From assembly GCA_963705635.1 (NCBI GenBank), contig CAVPKH010000001.1:1-64000 (forward strand): a DNA stretch of 64,000 nucleotides, written 5' to 3'. This document shows positions 8,989 through 19,083 of the stretch, piece after piece. Source of the DNA: VRUE01 sp963705635. Its GTDB lineage: Bacteria > Actinomycetota > Thermoleophilia > Solirubrobacterales > 70-9. Position 1 is the stretch's first letter. Each line of letters opens with the position of its first letter. A program made the translations under genes and the position numbers. The notes below the pieces were generated by a model. The model made no database searches, had not been told where the DNA came from, and saw only the letters and a program-made list of their open reading frames with translations.

Positions 8989-9932
8989 TCAGGTAAACAA
9001 ATACCTTGTAACCCTCTTATCCCCGACTTTCCTCTGAGAATCTTCTTTTCCACCGCGGCGGCCAAGTCTCGGGAAGCTGTTGGGGCAGATACCGTTTTGA
9101 CGACCCTCATGTAATCCAGGCGGGAGAAGGATTTTTGCCCAAATTCTTTACGCACACTCTTGATCCGAGTTTCAAAGCTTTCAACTTCCGGGAGACAAAG
9201 TGAAGAAAACTCCCGAAGTGAGGTTGATACAATTCCCAACATCCATTCGACAAATTCTGTCGAATCACCCTTTTTGTCGCATGCCTCAAGAACTTTATAA
9301 TACTCCTGTTGATTCTGGAAAATCTGAGACTCAATCGGAATGAACTCAAAAATCGAATTATAACGGGATAAGATCAATGTTTGCCAAAATCGCCCAAGCC
9401 TCCCATTCCCATCCTCAAAGGGGTGAATAAACTCGAATTCATAGTGGAAAACACAGCTTTTGATGAGGTCAAGGTCATTCGACTTTTTGATATAGCCGAG
9501 GAGTTTATCCATAAGCTCAGGAACATGTATTGCTTTGGGTGCAATATGCGAAACCTGCGATCCTTTCAATATCCCAACCGCACCCGATCGAAACTTTCCA
9601 GGCTTATTTACGAGTTGTCTCATTAAAACACGATGAGCTTCGAGAAGAGATTTCGCAGAATAGGGATTAAACTCAGAAATCTTCGAATAGCACTCGATAG
9701 CGTTTCTTACTTCTTGAATCTCTTTTGGTTTTCCCAGAACTCGTTTTCCTTCAGAACGCAGTGCTTACCTGCTGAAGTGTAATGGAAAGCTCCCTTCAAT
9801 AGCGAGGCTTCCCTGGATGGTGCGGATTGAATTCTGCTTTCTTAGGACCGGATTTGGCTTTGTAATTTTGAATGATTTCAACTCTCCTAATAGACCGGAA
9901 ATCTCAGTTGCGGCCTTCACTACTTCAGAAGT
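8989..9932 (-). pseudogene. Fic-family AMP-transferase (class II), 5'-truncated at the junction, two frameshifts
   Basis: Fic proteins move AMP from ATP onto target proteins. The catalytic motif HPFEDGNGRLGR is intact (about 9,415-9,455), preceded by FRSGAVGILKGSQVSHIAPK and followed by a winged-helix region (RDLAAAVEKKILR). Upstream, in another frame, LRKQNSIRTIQGSLAIEGSF holds the (S/T)xxxE(G/N) inhibitory helix of class II Fic proteins, so activity would be self-inhibited. One shift lies near 9,765 and a second near 9,030, after which VGDKRVTRYLFT and a stop give the normal ending. The N-terminal frame (VVKAATEISGLLGELKSF) stops abruptly at about 9,932 where the base composition changes. 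Confidence 0.75.
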
Positions 9933-10248
9933 GATTTACGCCGCCTGCCTCGCCGGCAAGAAGAGTCAGCTGACCGCGGTCGAACTCGACGGGCTGCCGC
10001 CCTCCCGCTCCGACCTCTACACGAACAAGGTCGTGACCAAGGCCTACCCAGGGTTCGCGGGATTGGTCAAGGAATCGATCGAGGGGGCGGGGCCGAGGCC
10101 GACGACGCCCGCCTACCAGGACGTCTCCTCGGCCCTGCAGCGCACCCTGCACCCGCCGGAAAAGATCGACCCCGAGGACACCGAACCGACCTACGATGAA
10201 CTGAAGTCGAACCTTGAAGCCGCGGTCAAGCGGGAAGGGCTGCTCTGA
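9933..10248 (+). CDS. C-terminal part of a sugar ABC transporter substrate-binding protein (LpqY-like), truncated at the junction
   Basis: The GC-rich reading frame holds CLAGKKSQLTAVELDGLPPS and TPAYQDVSSALQRTLHPPEK, the usual C-terminal lobe of family 1 extracellular solute-binding proteins, ending LEAAVKREGLL. About 300 residues, the signal peptide and the sugar-binding core are missing because the sequence switches to unrelated AT-rich DNA at about 9,932. The stop overlaps the start of the first permease. The intact protein would bring sugar, by analogy trehalose, to the permease pair. Confidence 0.7.
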
Positions 10249-11162
10249 TGGAGGCGAGCACCGTCCGGGGCCCCCGCATCAGCGAGAAGACGCGCTCGGA
10301 GCGCCGCCTTGCCTGGATGCTCTGCGCGCCGGCGGTGCTGGCGATGCTCGCCGTCACCGCCTATCCGATCGGCTACGCGATCGTCCTCTCGCTGCAGGAC
10401 ATCGACCTGCGCTTCCCCGACGAGGGCGGCTTCGTCGGCCTCTCCAACTACGTCTCGGTGCTGAGCTCCGAACTGTGGTGGACCGACATCTTCAACACCC
10501 TCTTCGTGATGATCATCTCGGTCTCGATCGAGTTGGTCCTGGGGATGGCGATCGCCCTGGTCATGCACCGGGCGATCTTCGGCCGCGGCGTTGTCCGCAC
10601 CTCGGTCCTGATCCCCTACGGGATCATCACCGTCGTCGCCGCCTTCGCCTGGCAGTTCGCCTTCGCGCCCGACACCGGCTTCGTCAACCACCTGCCGCTG
10701 ATCTCCGAAGAAATGGACTGGTTCGGCGGCCGCTTCAGCTCCTTCGCGGTGATCATCCTCGCCGAGATCTGGAAGACGACGCCCTTCATGGCGCTGCTGC
10801 TGCTGGCCGGCCTGGTGACGATCGACGGCCAGCTCTACGAGGCGGCAAAGGTCGACGGGGCAAGCGCCTGGCAGCGCTTCACCCGCATCACCCTGCCGCT
10901 GATGAAGCCGGCGATCCTCGTCGCCCTGCTCTTCCGCACCCTCGACGGCTTCCGCGTCTTCGACACGATCTTCATCATGACCCGCGGTGCCCAGGACACC
11001 GAATCGGTCTCGATCCTCGGCTACAACCAGCTGATCTCGCGGCTCAACCTCGGGCTCGGCTCGGCGGTCTCGGTGCTGATCTTCATCTGCGTGTTCCTGA
11101 TCGCCTTCCTCTTCGTCAAGGGCTTCGGAACGCGACTTGACGAAGGGCGACCGGGGGGTTGA
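10248..11162 (+). CDS. sugar ABC transporter permease, MalF/SugA type
   Basis: A 304-residue membrane protein with a first span LCAPAVLAMLAVTAYPIGYA, five further spans, and the EAA loop EAAKVDGASAWQRFTRITLP that docks the ATPase. Length and layout match SugA/MalF-type permeases that import mono- and disaccharides. The ATG overlaps the stop of the binding-protein gene (TGATG) and the second permease follows after one base, so the four genes form a binding protein-permease-permease-ATPase operon. The actual sugar cannot be read from the sequence; LpqY-SugABC similarity suggests trehalose or a related disaccharide. Confidence 0.9.
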   Translation: MEASTVRGPRISEKTRSERRLAWMLCAPAVLAMLAVTAYPIGYAIVLSLQDIDLRFPDEGGFVGLSNYVSVLSSELWWTDIFNTLFVMIISVSIELVLGMAIALVMHRAIFGRGVVRTSVLIPYGIITVVAAFAWQFAFAPDTGFVNHLPLISEEMDWFGGRFSSFAVIILAEIWKTTPFMALLLLAGLVTIDGQLYEAAKVDGASAWQRFTRITLPLMKPAILVALLFRTLDGFRVFDTIFIMTRGAQDTESVSILGYNQLISRLNLGLGSAVSVLIFICVFLIAFLFVKGFGTRLDEGRPGG

Positions 11163-11163
11163 G

Positions 11164-12006
11164 ATGAGACGGGGAAGCCGCGACTACGCAACCTGGACCA
11201 TCGCGATCGCCGTGGTGCTGATCTTCGCCCTGATCCCGGTGGTCTGGCTGATCTCGATCTCGCTGAAGCCACCCAGCGCCGTCACCGACCAGCGCTTCAT
11301 CCCCTCCGAAGTCTCCCTCGACAACTACAAGAGCCTCTTCGAAGGCGGGATCGACGACAGCCCCTTCATCAAGCCGCTGATCAACTCGATCGCGATCGCG
11401 CTGATCACCACGGTGATCGCGATCACGCTCGCCTCCTTCGCCGCCTACGCGATCGCCCGGCTCGAATTCCCCGGCAAGCGGCTGATCCTCGCCGGGGCGC
11501 TGGCGATCGCGATGTTCCCGCCGATCTCCACGGTCGGGCCGCTCTTCGACATGTGGCGGGCGCTCGGCCTCTACGACACCTACCCGGGCCTGATCATCCC
11601 CTACCTGACCTTCTCGCTGCCGCTGGCGATCTACGTCCTCGTCGCCTTCTTCCGCGAGATCCCCTGGGACCTCGAGCAGGCGGCCCAGGTCGACGGGGCC
11701 ACCCCGTTCCAGGCCTTCCGCAAGGTGATCGTGCCGCTCGCCGCGCCGGGCGTGTTCACGGCGGCGATCCTCGTCTTCATCTTCGCCTGGAACGACTTCG
11801 TCTTCGCGATCTCGCTGACCTCCTCAGATGCCTCGCGGACCGTGCCGGCGGCCCTCGCCTTCTTCACCGGCGAGTCCTCGTTCACCCAGCCGACCGGCAG
11901 CATCGCCGCAGCCGCCGTCGTCGTCACGGTGCCGATCATCGTCTTCGTCCTCTTCTTCCAGCGTCGCATCGTCTCCGGCCTCACCGCCGGGGCGGTCAAG
12001 GGATAA
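11164..12006 (+). CDS. sugar ABC transporter permease, MalG/SugB type
   Basis: About 280 residues with six membrane spans, starting with a span (IAIAVVLIFALIPVVWLISI), and the EAA loop EQAAQVDGATPFQAFRKVIV. I chose the ATG at 11,164, one base after the previous stop and preceded by a G-rich ribosome-binding site, rather than a TTG inside the previous gene at 11,137. It forms the membrane channel with the MalF-type permease. Confidence 0.9.
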   Translation: MRRGSRDYATWTIAIAVVLIFALIPVVWLISISLKPPSAVTDQRFIPSEVSLDNYKSLFEGGIDDSPFIKPLINSIAIALITTVIAITLASFAAYAIARLEFPGKRLILAGALAIAMFPPISTVGPLFDMWRALGLYDTYPGLIIPYLTFSLPLAIYVLVAFFREIPWDLEQAAQVDGATPFQAFRKVIVPLAAPGVFTAAILVFIFAWNDFVFAISLTSSDASRTVPAALAFFTGESSFTQPTGSIAAAAVVVTVPIIVFVLFFQRRIVSGLTAGAVKG

Positions 12007-12015
12007 GGAGCCCAA

Positions 12016-13177
<1,162 letters not shown>

Positions 13178-13194
<17 letters not shown>

Positions 13195-14590
13195 CAGCCG
13201 GGGCGAGCGACGCGTTCGCCAGCGGTACGTCCTTGGGCGCGGGCCGGAGCCCGAGGACGACGGCGCCCGAGACGAGGGCGGCGATCACCGAGAAGAGATA
13301 GGCGCTGTCGGCGACGTCGAGGGCCGCCTGCAGCGTCGCCGGTTCGCCGACCATTGCGACGAGGATCGCGGTGCCGAGCACGGCGCCGACCTGGCGGAAG
13401 GCGGCGTTGACGGCGCTGGCGGTGGCGAAGCGGTCGTCGGGGATGTCACGGACCGCGGCGGAGCCGAGGGTCGGGAAGGCGAGGCCGATGCCGATGCCGG
13501 TCAGGCAGGCGCCCGGCAGCCAGAGGCCGAGCCAGTCGGGGGTGGCGCCGGCCGAGCGCAGGATCATCACCCCGGCGGCGAAGAAGAGGGTGCCCGGGAC
13601 GATCACGGCGCGGTGGCCGAAGCGGTCGGCGAGGCGGCCGGCCGGACCGGCGACGACGGTCGACAGCGCCGGCCCCGGCAGAGTGGCGGCGCCGGCCTGA
13701 AGCACGGTGTAGCCCCAGATCGAGGTGAGGAAGACGACGTTGCCGAGGATCAGCGAGAAGAAGGCGGCGGCGAAGAGCAGCGTGCCGAGGTTGCCGAGGC
13801 GGAAGGAGCGGTGCCGGAACAGCTCCGGCTCGACGATCGGGCGCGGGTGGCGCGTGCTGCGCCAGACCACGCCGGCGAGCAGCACCGCGGCGACGGCGAA
13901 GCAGCCGAGGGTCGGGGCCGCCGTCCAACCCCAGTCGTTGCCCTCGACGATCGCGAGGGTGACCAGCGCCAGGCCGGCGGCGAGCATCAGCGCACCGGGG
14001 AGGTCCGGTAGGCGGCTGTCGCGCTGGGGGCGCTCGCGCAGGCTGCGCATGCCGGCGAAGACGATCACTGCGCCGAGCGGCAGGTTGACGAGGAAGACGA
14101 GGCGCCAGTCGGAGAGCTCGACCAGGGCGCCGCCGAGGGTCGGGCCGATCGCTGCAGCCGCAGCCGCAGCAGCGCCCCAGAGGCCGACGCCGGCGGCGCG
14201 CCGCTCGGGCGGGAAGGCGTCGAGGACAAGCGCCAGCGAGGTCGGCGCGATCATCGCCGCGCCGATGCCTTGCACGACGCGGAAGGCGATCAGCAACTCG
14301 AGCGAGGGCGCAACCGCGCAGAGCAGGCTGGCGGCGGTGAAACCGGCGACGCCGAGCAGGAAGATGCGCTTGTGGCCGAAGCGGTCGGCGAGTCCCCCCG
14401 CAGGGACCAAGAGGGCGGCGATGACGACGAAGTAGCCGTCGAGTACCCAGGAGAGCGCGTCGCGCCCCGACCCCGAGAAGGAGGACGAGATGTCGGGGAA
14501 GGCGATGTTGACGATCGTCGCGTCGAGGAAGGCGAGGAAGGCGCCCGCGCAGGCGATCGCCACGGCGCTTCTATGTCCACGGTCATACAC
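13178..14590 (-). CDS. MFS drug/proton antiporter, DHA2 family
   Basis: A 470-residue membrane protein of the major facilitator superfamily. It shows the DHA2 signature LDATIVNIAFPDI in the first span, motif A GGLADRFGHKRIFLLG, motif C-like IGPTLGGALVELSDWRLVF, and about 12-14 hydrophobic segments. It probably exports drugs or other toxic compounds using the proton gradient. It is divergent from a TetR gene only 18 bases away. A GTG at 14,590 is the longest start, but an operator palindrome (14,572-14,587) covers the next codons, so the true start may be the GTG at 14,563. Confidence 0.88.
14572..14587. promoter_or_regulatory. probable TetR operator 1
   Basis: TATGTCCACGGTCATA is a near-perfect palindrome that overlaps the start of the MFS gene. 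It matches a second copy across the start of the TetR gene; consensus TATGwCCryGGnCATA. Confidence 0.65.
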
Positions 14591-14607
14591 CGGAGCCGAC
14601 TATAGAC

Positions 14608-14623
14608 TATGTCCGTGGGCATA
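14608..14623. promoter_or_regulatory. probable TetR operator 2
   Basis: TATGTCCGTGGGCATA covers the ATG of the tetR gene. With copy 1, 36 bases away centre to centre, it would let one repressor shut both divergent promoters. A TATAGACT box (14,601-14,608) just before the ATG fits a leaderless transcript. Confidence 0.65.
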
Positions 14624-15226
14624 GCGCGAATAGCCGATGGTCAACCGTCCGAGTCGAAGCGCCGCGACGGGCGTGCGCTGTTGATCAACGGCGCCAGGCA
14701 GCTGCTGGCGGAGAAGGGCTACGCGGGCATGGAGCTGCGCGACGTCGCCGAGCGCGGCAAGGCTCCGCGTGGATCGATCTACCATCACTTCCCCGGCGGC
14801 AAGGTCCAGCTCGCCCGCGAGGCCGCCGAGCTGGAGGGCACGACGATCCGCGACCTGATCGAGCGCTCGCTGGAGCAGCGCGGCCTGCGGGAGACACTCT
14901 TCATGTTCGGCGAGATCTTCCGCCGCCGCGTCGCGAACCACCCGGAGCGGATCGGCTGCCCCGTTGCCGCCGCGGCGCTGGCGCGGCCCGAGGACCCCGA
15001 GCTCGCCGCGGTGGCGACAGCAGCCTTCCAAAGCTGGGAACGCCCGATCGCCGCCGCGCTGCGCGACGAAGGCGTCAGCAAGGGGGACGCCGAGGCCTTC
15101 GCCGGATTGGTCGTATCGACGGTCGAGGGGGCGCTGCTTCGCGCCCGCGCCGCCGGCAGCCAGGAGCCACTCGACTCGGCGATCACGGGCCTCGGTCAAG
15201 CGCTTGAAGGCCTGCTGCGGCGCTAG
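14609..15226 (+). CDS. TetR/AcrR-family repressor, LmrA/YxaF-like
   Basis: A 205-residue regulator. The N-terminal helix-turn-helix is at about residues 22-68 (LINGARQLLAEKGYAGMELR, then GKAPRGSIYHHFPGGKVQLA), and the C-terminal ligand domain has the LmrA-type stretch NHPERIGCPVAAAALA. LmrA-type regulators usually repress the multidrug exporter next to them and let go when the drug binds. Here the divergent DHA2 exporter and two matching palindromes in the 18-base gap support that. The ligand is unknown. Confidence 0.88.
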   Translation: MSVGIARIADGQPSESKRRDGRALLINGARQLLAEKGYAGMELRDVAERGKAPRGSIYHHFPGGKVQLAREAAELEGTTIRDLIERSLEQRGLRETLFMFGEIFRRRVANHPERIGCPVAAAALARPEDPELAAVATAAFQSWERPIAAALRDEGVSKGDAEAFAGLVVSTVEGALLRARAAGSQEPLDSAITGLGQALEGLLRR

Positions 15227-15338
15227 GCGGGCGAGGGTCCGGTCCCCACGCGCTGGTACCCTCCGCGGGTAGGCAGTCCGCCTGCGCGTCACGTCCTTCT
15301 CACGTCCTTTCAAAACGCGAGGAAAGCGCGCCTTTCAC

Positions 15339-16757
15339 TTGACCGAGCCGGTTCTCAGTGACCGCGACGGCCCCCGCGATGAGTGTGGGGTGTTCGGCGT
15401 ATACGCACCCGGGCACGATGTCTCCCGCCTCGCTTACTTCAGCCTCTACGCGCTGCAGCACCGCGGCCAGGAGTCGGCCGGGATCGCCACCTGCGAGGGC
15501 GGCCACATCACCACCCTGCGCGATTCGGGGCTCGTCTCCCAGGTCTTCGACGAGGAGAAGCTGCGGGCGCTGGAGGGTGACATGGCGATCGGCCACGTGC
15601 GCTACTCGACCACCGGCGGCGGCTCCTGGGAGAACGCGCAGCCGGTCTGGCGCGACGACGGGCGTGAGCTGGCGCTCGCCCACAACGGCAACCTGACCAA
15701 CGCGGTCGAGCTCTGGGCCGAGCTGAAGGAGAAGGGCATCGCCTTCCGCGGCACCTCGGACTCCGAGATCATCGCCGCGCTGCTCTCCTCGCACGAAGGA
15801 AAGCTGATCGAGGACGCGGTCGCCGACGTGATGCCGCGGATGGAGGGCGCCTACTCAACCGTGGTGATGACCAAGCGCGCGATCGTCGCCTTCCGCGACC
15901 CGCACGGGATCAGGCCGCTCTCGCTCGGCCGCCTCGACGACCGCTTCGTCGTCGCCTCGGAGAGCTGCGCCTTCGACATCATCGGCGCCGAGCTGATGCG
16001 CGAGGTCCACCCCGGTGAGATGGTCTCGCTGACCGAGCGCGGGCTGGAGACCCGCCAGGTGGTCAAGGCCGAGCGGCCGGCGATCTGCGTCTTCGAGCAC
16101 ATCTACTTCTCCCGCCCGGACAGTCGCCTCGAGGGCAAAGTGCTGCAGCAGGTGCGCGGGCGAATGGGCGAGATCCTCTGGAAAGAGGCGCCGGTCGACG
16201 CCGACCTGGTGATCGCCGTGCCCGACTCCGGCAACCCCGCCGCGGCCGGGTTTGCCCGCGCCTCGGGGCTGCCCCGCGACGACGGCCTGATCAAGAACCG
16301 CTACGTGGCCCGGACCTTCATCCAACCCGGGCAGGAGCTGCGCAAGCACGGCCTGCGGCTCAAGTTCAACCCGCTGCCGGAGATCGTCTCCGGCCAGCGC
16401 ATCGTCGTCGTCGACGACTCGATCGTGCGCGGCAACACGACCCGCCAGATCGTCGGCATGCTGCGGGACGCCGGGGCCAAGGAGGTGCACCTGAGGATTT
16501 CAGCGCCACCGATCCGCAACCCCTGCCACTACGGCGTCGACATGTCGACCCGCGAGGAGATGATCGCCCACAAGCGCACCGTGCAGGAGATCGCCGACGA
16601 GCTCGACGCCGACTCGCTCGCCTACCTCTCGCTCGACGGCGTCTACGAGGCGATCGGCACCGCCCCCGAGGATCACTGCGACGCCTGTTTCAGCGGCCGC
16701 TACCCGCTCGGCGATCCCGAGGACGCGAACGGCAAGTTCGCCCTCGAGCACGCTTAG
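15339..16757 (+). CDS. purF: amidophosphoribosyltransferase (PurF)
   Basis: First step of purine synthesis: PRPP plus glutamine gives phosphoribosylamine. A TTG start with GAGGAAAG upstream gives a short propeptide before the catalytic cysteine of DECGVFGVYAP, which would be freed by cleavage. The glutaminase domain has LQHRGQESAGIA and AHNGNLTN; the PRPP site is IVVVDDSIVRGNTTRQIV. Cysteines in AICVFEHIYFSRPDS, NPCHYG and DHCDAC match the four ligands of the [4Fe-4S] cluster in Bacillus-type PurF. Total 472 residues. It leads a purine cluster with purN and purH. Confidence 0.95.
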   Translation: MTEPVLSDRDGPRDECGVFGVYAPGHDVSRLAYFSLYALQHRGQESAGIATCEGGHITTLRDSGLVSQVFDEEKLRALEGDMAIGHVRYSTTGGGSWENAQPVWRDDGRELALAHNGNLTNAVELWAELKEKGIAFRGTSDSEIIAALLSSHEGKLIEDAVADVMPRMEGAYSTVVMTKRAIVAFRDPHGIRPLSLGRLDDRFVVASESCAFDIIGAELMREVHPGEMVSLTERGLETRQVVKAERPAICVFEHIYFSRPDSRLEGKVLQQVRGRMGEILWKEAPVDADLVIAVPDSGNPAAAGFARASGLPRDDGLIKNRYVARTFIQPGQELRKHGLRLKFNPLPEIVSGQRIVVVDDSIVRGNTTRQIVGMLRDAGAKEVHLRISAPPIRNPCHYGVDMSTREEMIAHKRTVQEIADELDADSLAYLSLDGVYEAIGTAPEDHCDACFSGRYPLGDPEDANGKFALEHA

Positions 16758-16857
16758 GCCGGTTGTGGTGCGGCGCATATCGGCGTCCTCGGTCGCTCAC
16801 GTGCTGAAGCACGCTTCGCTCCCTGCGTCCTTGATCTGCTTGACCACAACCGGCCTA
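16755..16857. repeat. 15-bp perfect inverted repeat spanning the purF-purN gap
   Basis: TAGGCCGGTTGTGGT at 16,755-16,769 (includes the purF stop) is exactly complementary to ACCACAACCGGCCTA at 16,843-16,857 (reaches the A of the purN ATG). A second hairpin, CGTGCT-GA-AGCACG, lies in the middle. It may be a terminator/attenuator or an inserted palindromic repeat. Confidence 0.75.
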
Positions 16858-17474
16858 TGAGCAATTTCAAAATTGTGGTTCTGGCGTCTGGGATTGGTTC
16901 GAATCTCCAGGCGATCTTGGATCGCGTCCACATGCGCGAGGGGATCGAGGTGGTGGGGGTTGGCTCCGACAAGCGCGGCGCGCCGGCGATCGAACGGGCC
17001 CGTGCCGCCAGCATCCCGGTGGGCCTCTTCCCGCGCGAGGACTTCACCGATCGGGCCGAGCGGGACGCGGCGATGGGCAACTGGATCGAGGAGCGCGGTG
17101 ACGACCTGATCGTCCTCGCCGGCTACATGCAGCTGCTCAGCGGCGCTTTCGTCGAGCGCTTTCGCAACCGCATCGTCAACGTCCACCCCGCCCTGCTGCC
17201 CGCCTTCCCCGGACTCGACGCGATCGGGCAGGCGCTGGAGGCGGGGGTCGAGGTCAGCGGCGTCAGCGTCCACTTCGTCGACGAGGGGGTCGACACCGGT
17301 CCGGTGATCGCGCAGCGCGAGGTCGAGATTCCCGCCGATCGCGACCGCGGAGCGCTTGAGCTGGCGATCCACGCCGCCGAGCACGAGCTCTACCCAGAGG
17401 CGATCCGCATGATCGCGGCGGGCAGGGTTAGGATCGATGCGGACGATCCGCAGACGGTCGTCATCGATGAGTGA
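16857..17474 (+). CDS. purN: phosphoribosylglycinamide formyltransferase (PurN)
   Basis: Transfers a formyl group from 10-formyl-tetrahydrofolate to GAR in purine synthesis. The 205-residue protein has the N-terminal phosphate-binding LASGIGSNLQAIL, the catalytic NVHPALLPAFPG (Asn, His) and SGVSVHFVDEGVDTGPVIAQ with the catalytic Asp. Its ATG touches the inverted repeat after purF, and its stop overlaps the start of purH, so purN and purH are translationally coupled. Confidence 0.95.
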   Translation: MSNFKIVVLASGIGSNLQAILDRVHMREGIEVVGVGSDKRGAPAIERARAASIPVGLFPREDFTDRAERDAAMGNWIEERGDDLIVLAGYMQLLSGAFVERFRNRIVNVHPALLPAFPGLDAIGQALEAGVEVSGVSVHFVDEGVDTGPVIAQREVEIPADRDRGALELAIHAAEHELYPEAIRMIAAGRVRIDADDPQTVVIDE

Positions 17475-19083
17475 GGCCCCCGCAGACACCCCGAACGAGA
17501 CCGTGAGCGACGGCGCGATCAAGGTGCGCCGGGCCCTGGTCTCGGTCTCCGACAAGAACGGGGTCGCCGACTTCGCCCGCGGGCTCGCCGGCCTCGGGGT
17601 CGAGATCCTCTCCACTGGCGGCACCGCCGCGGCGCTGCGCGATGCCGGCCTCGAGGTGACCGACGTCGCCGAGTTCACCGGCCAGCAAGAGATCCTCGGC
17701 GGCCGGGTCAAGACCCTGCACCCGCGCCTGCACGCGGCGCTGCTGGCGCGGCGCGACGACGCCGAGCACATGGCCACTCTGGAGCGCGAGGCGATCGAGC
17801 CGATCGACCTGGTCTGCGTCAACCTCTATCCCTTCGAGGAGACCGTCGCCGGCAACGAGGTCGAGCCCGAGGTCGCGGTCGAGAACATCGACATCGGCGG
17901 TCCGACGATGATCCGGGCCGCCGCCAAGAACCACCACGGCGTCGCCGTCGTGGTCAAGCCCGAGGCCTACGACGCGGTGCTGGCGGAGCTCGACGAGTCC
18001 GGCGGTGAGATCTCCGCCTCGACCCGCCACTGGCTTGCCAACGAGGCCTTTGCCCAGACCGCGCGCTACGACGCCGCGATCAGCCGCTGGTTCTCGGCCG
18101 AGTACGAGGACCTCCCCGAACATCTGGCGGTCGCCTACGAGAAGGTGCTCGACCTCGCCTACGGCGAGAACCCCCACCAGCGGGCCGCCTTCTACTCCGA
18201 AGCGGGCGTCCGCAGCCACGTGCTCTCGCGAGTCTCGAAGCTGCACGGCCGCGCCCTCTCCTTCAACAACGTGCTCGACCTCGACTCGGCCCGGCGCCTG
18301 GTCGAGGACTTCGACCAGCCGGCCTGCGCGATCGTCAAGCACAACAACCCCTGCGGGGCGGCGATCGGCGCCGACGCGCTCGAGGCCTACGCCAAGGCGC
18401 TGGCCTGCGACCCGATGTCGGCCTTCGGCGGCGTCATCGCCTTCAACCGGCCGGTCAGCGCCGCCCTGGCGGAGGAGCTGCACAAGAACTTCGTCGAGGT
18501 GCTGATCGCGCCCGACTACGAGCACGGGGCGCTCAGCGTGCTGCAGCAAAAGGAGGCGATCCGCATCCTCTGCGAAGAGGAGCGCCGCCAGCGCGATCCG
18601 GCCGAACGCGACGTCAAACGGGTGCTGGGCGGCCTGCTGATCCAAGACCGCGACGGTGAGCCCGAGCCACGTGAGCTGATGGAGGTGGTGACGAAGGGCC
18701 AGCCGAGCGAGGAGCAGTGGAACGACATGTGCTTCGCCTGGACCGTCGTCCGCCACGTCCGCTCAAACGCGATCGTGATCGCCAGGGACGGCGCCACCCT
18801 CGGCATCGGCGCCGGTCAGATGAGCCGCGTCGACTCGGTCCGCCTCGCGGTCGAGAAGTGCCGCGACGCCCGCGGCGAGGACGCCGTCGCCCTGCTCTCG
18901 GGCTCGGCCGTCGCCTCAGACGCCTTCTTCCCCTTCGCCGACGGCCCCGAGCTGGCGATCCAAGCCGGCTCCAACGCGGTGATCCAGCCGGGCGGCTCCA
19001 AGCGCGACGCCGAGGTGATCGAGGCCTGCGAGACCGCCGGCGTGACGATGGTTTTCACCAAGCACCGCCACTTCCGGCACTAG
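17467..19083 (+). CDS. purH: bifunctional AICAR formyltransferase/IMP cyclohydrolase (PurH)
   Basis: Carries out the last two steps to IMP. The N-terminal IMP cyclohydrolase domain (about residues 12-200) has STGGTAAALRDAG, GGRVKTLHPRLHAALLARR and NIDIGGPTMIRAAAKN; the C-terminal AICAR transformylase domain has CAIVKHNNPCGAAIG with the catalytic Lys-His and SGSAVASDAFFPFADGPELA. I place the start at ATG 17,467 (MSEAPADTP), which overlaps the purN stop by 8 bases; an ATG 30 bases earlier adds only Arg/Ser residues. Length 538 fits the family. Confidence 0.95.
   Translation: MSEAPADTPNETVSDGAIKVRRALVSVSDKNGVADFARGLAGLGVEILSTGGTAAALRDAGLEVTDVAEFTGQQEILGGRVKTLHPRLHAALLARRDDAEHMATLEREAIEPIDLVCVNLYPFEETVAGNEVEPEVAVENIDIGGPTMIRAAAKNHHGVAVVVKPEAYDAVLAELDESGGEISASTRHWLANEAFAQTARYDAAISRWFSAEYEDLPEHLAVAYEKVLDLAYGENPHQRAAFYSEAGVRSHVLSRVSKLHGRALSFNNVLDLDSARRLVEDFDQPACAIVKHNNPCGAAIGADALEAYAKALACDPMSAFGGVIAFNRPVSAALAEELHKNFVEVLIAPDYEHGALSVLQQKEAIRILCEEERRQRDPAERDVKRVLGGLLIQDRDGEPEPRELMEVVTKGQPSEEQWNDMCFAWTVVRHVRSNAIVIARDGATLGIGAGQMSRVDSVRLAVEKCRDARGEDAVALLSGSAVASDAFFPFADGPELAIQAGSNAVIQPGGSKRDAEVIEACETAGVTMVFTKHRHFRH

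Noticed and set aside
10214..11140. Long plus-strand frame overlapping the MalF-type permease
   Set aside because: It is Arg/Pro/Leu-rich sequence of the kind produced by shifted GC-rich codons; the permease in the other frame has clear spans and the EAA loop.
17461..18756. 431-codon minus-strand frame opposite purH
   Set aside because: Shadow of purH: low-complexity Val/Gly/Asp/Arg composition and no motif; the plus strand encodes an unmistakable PurH.
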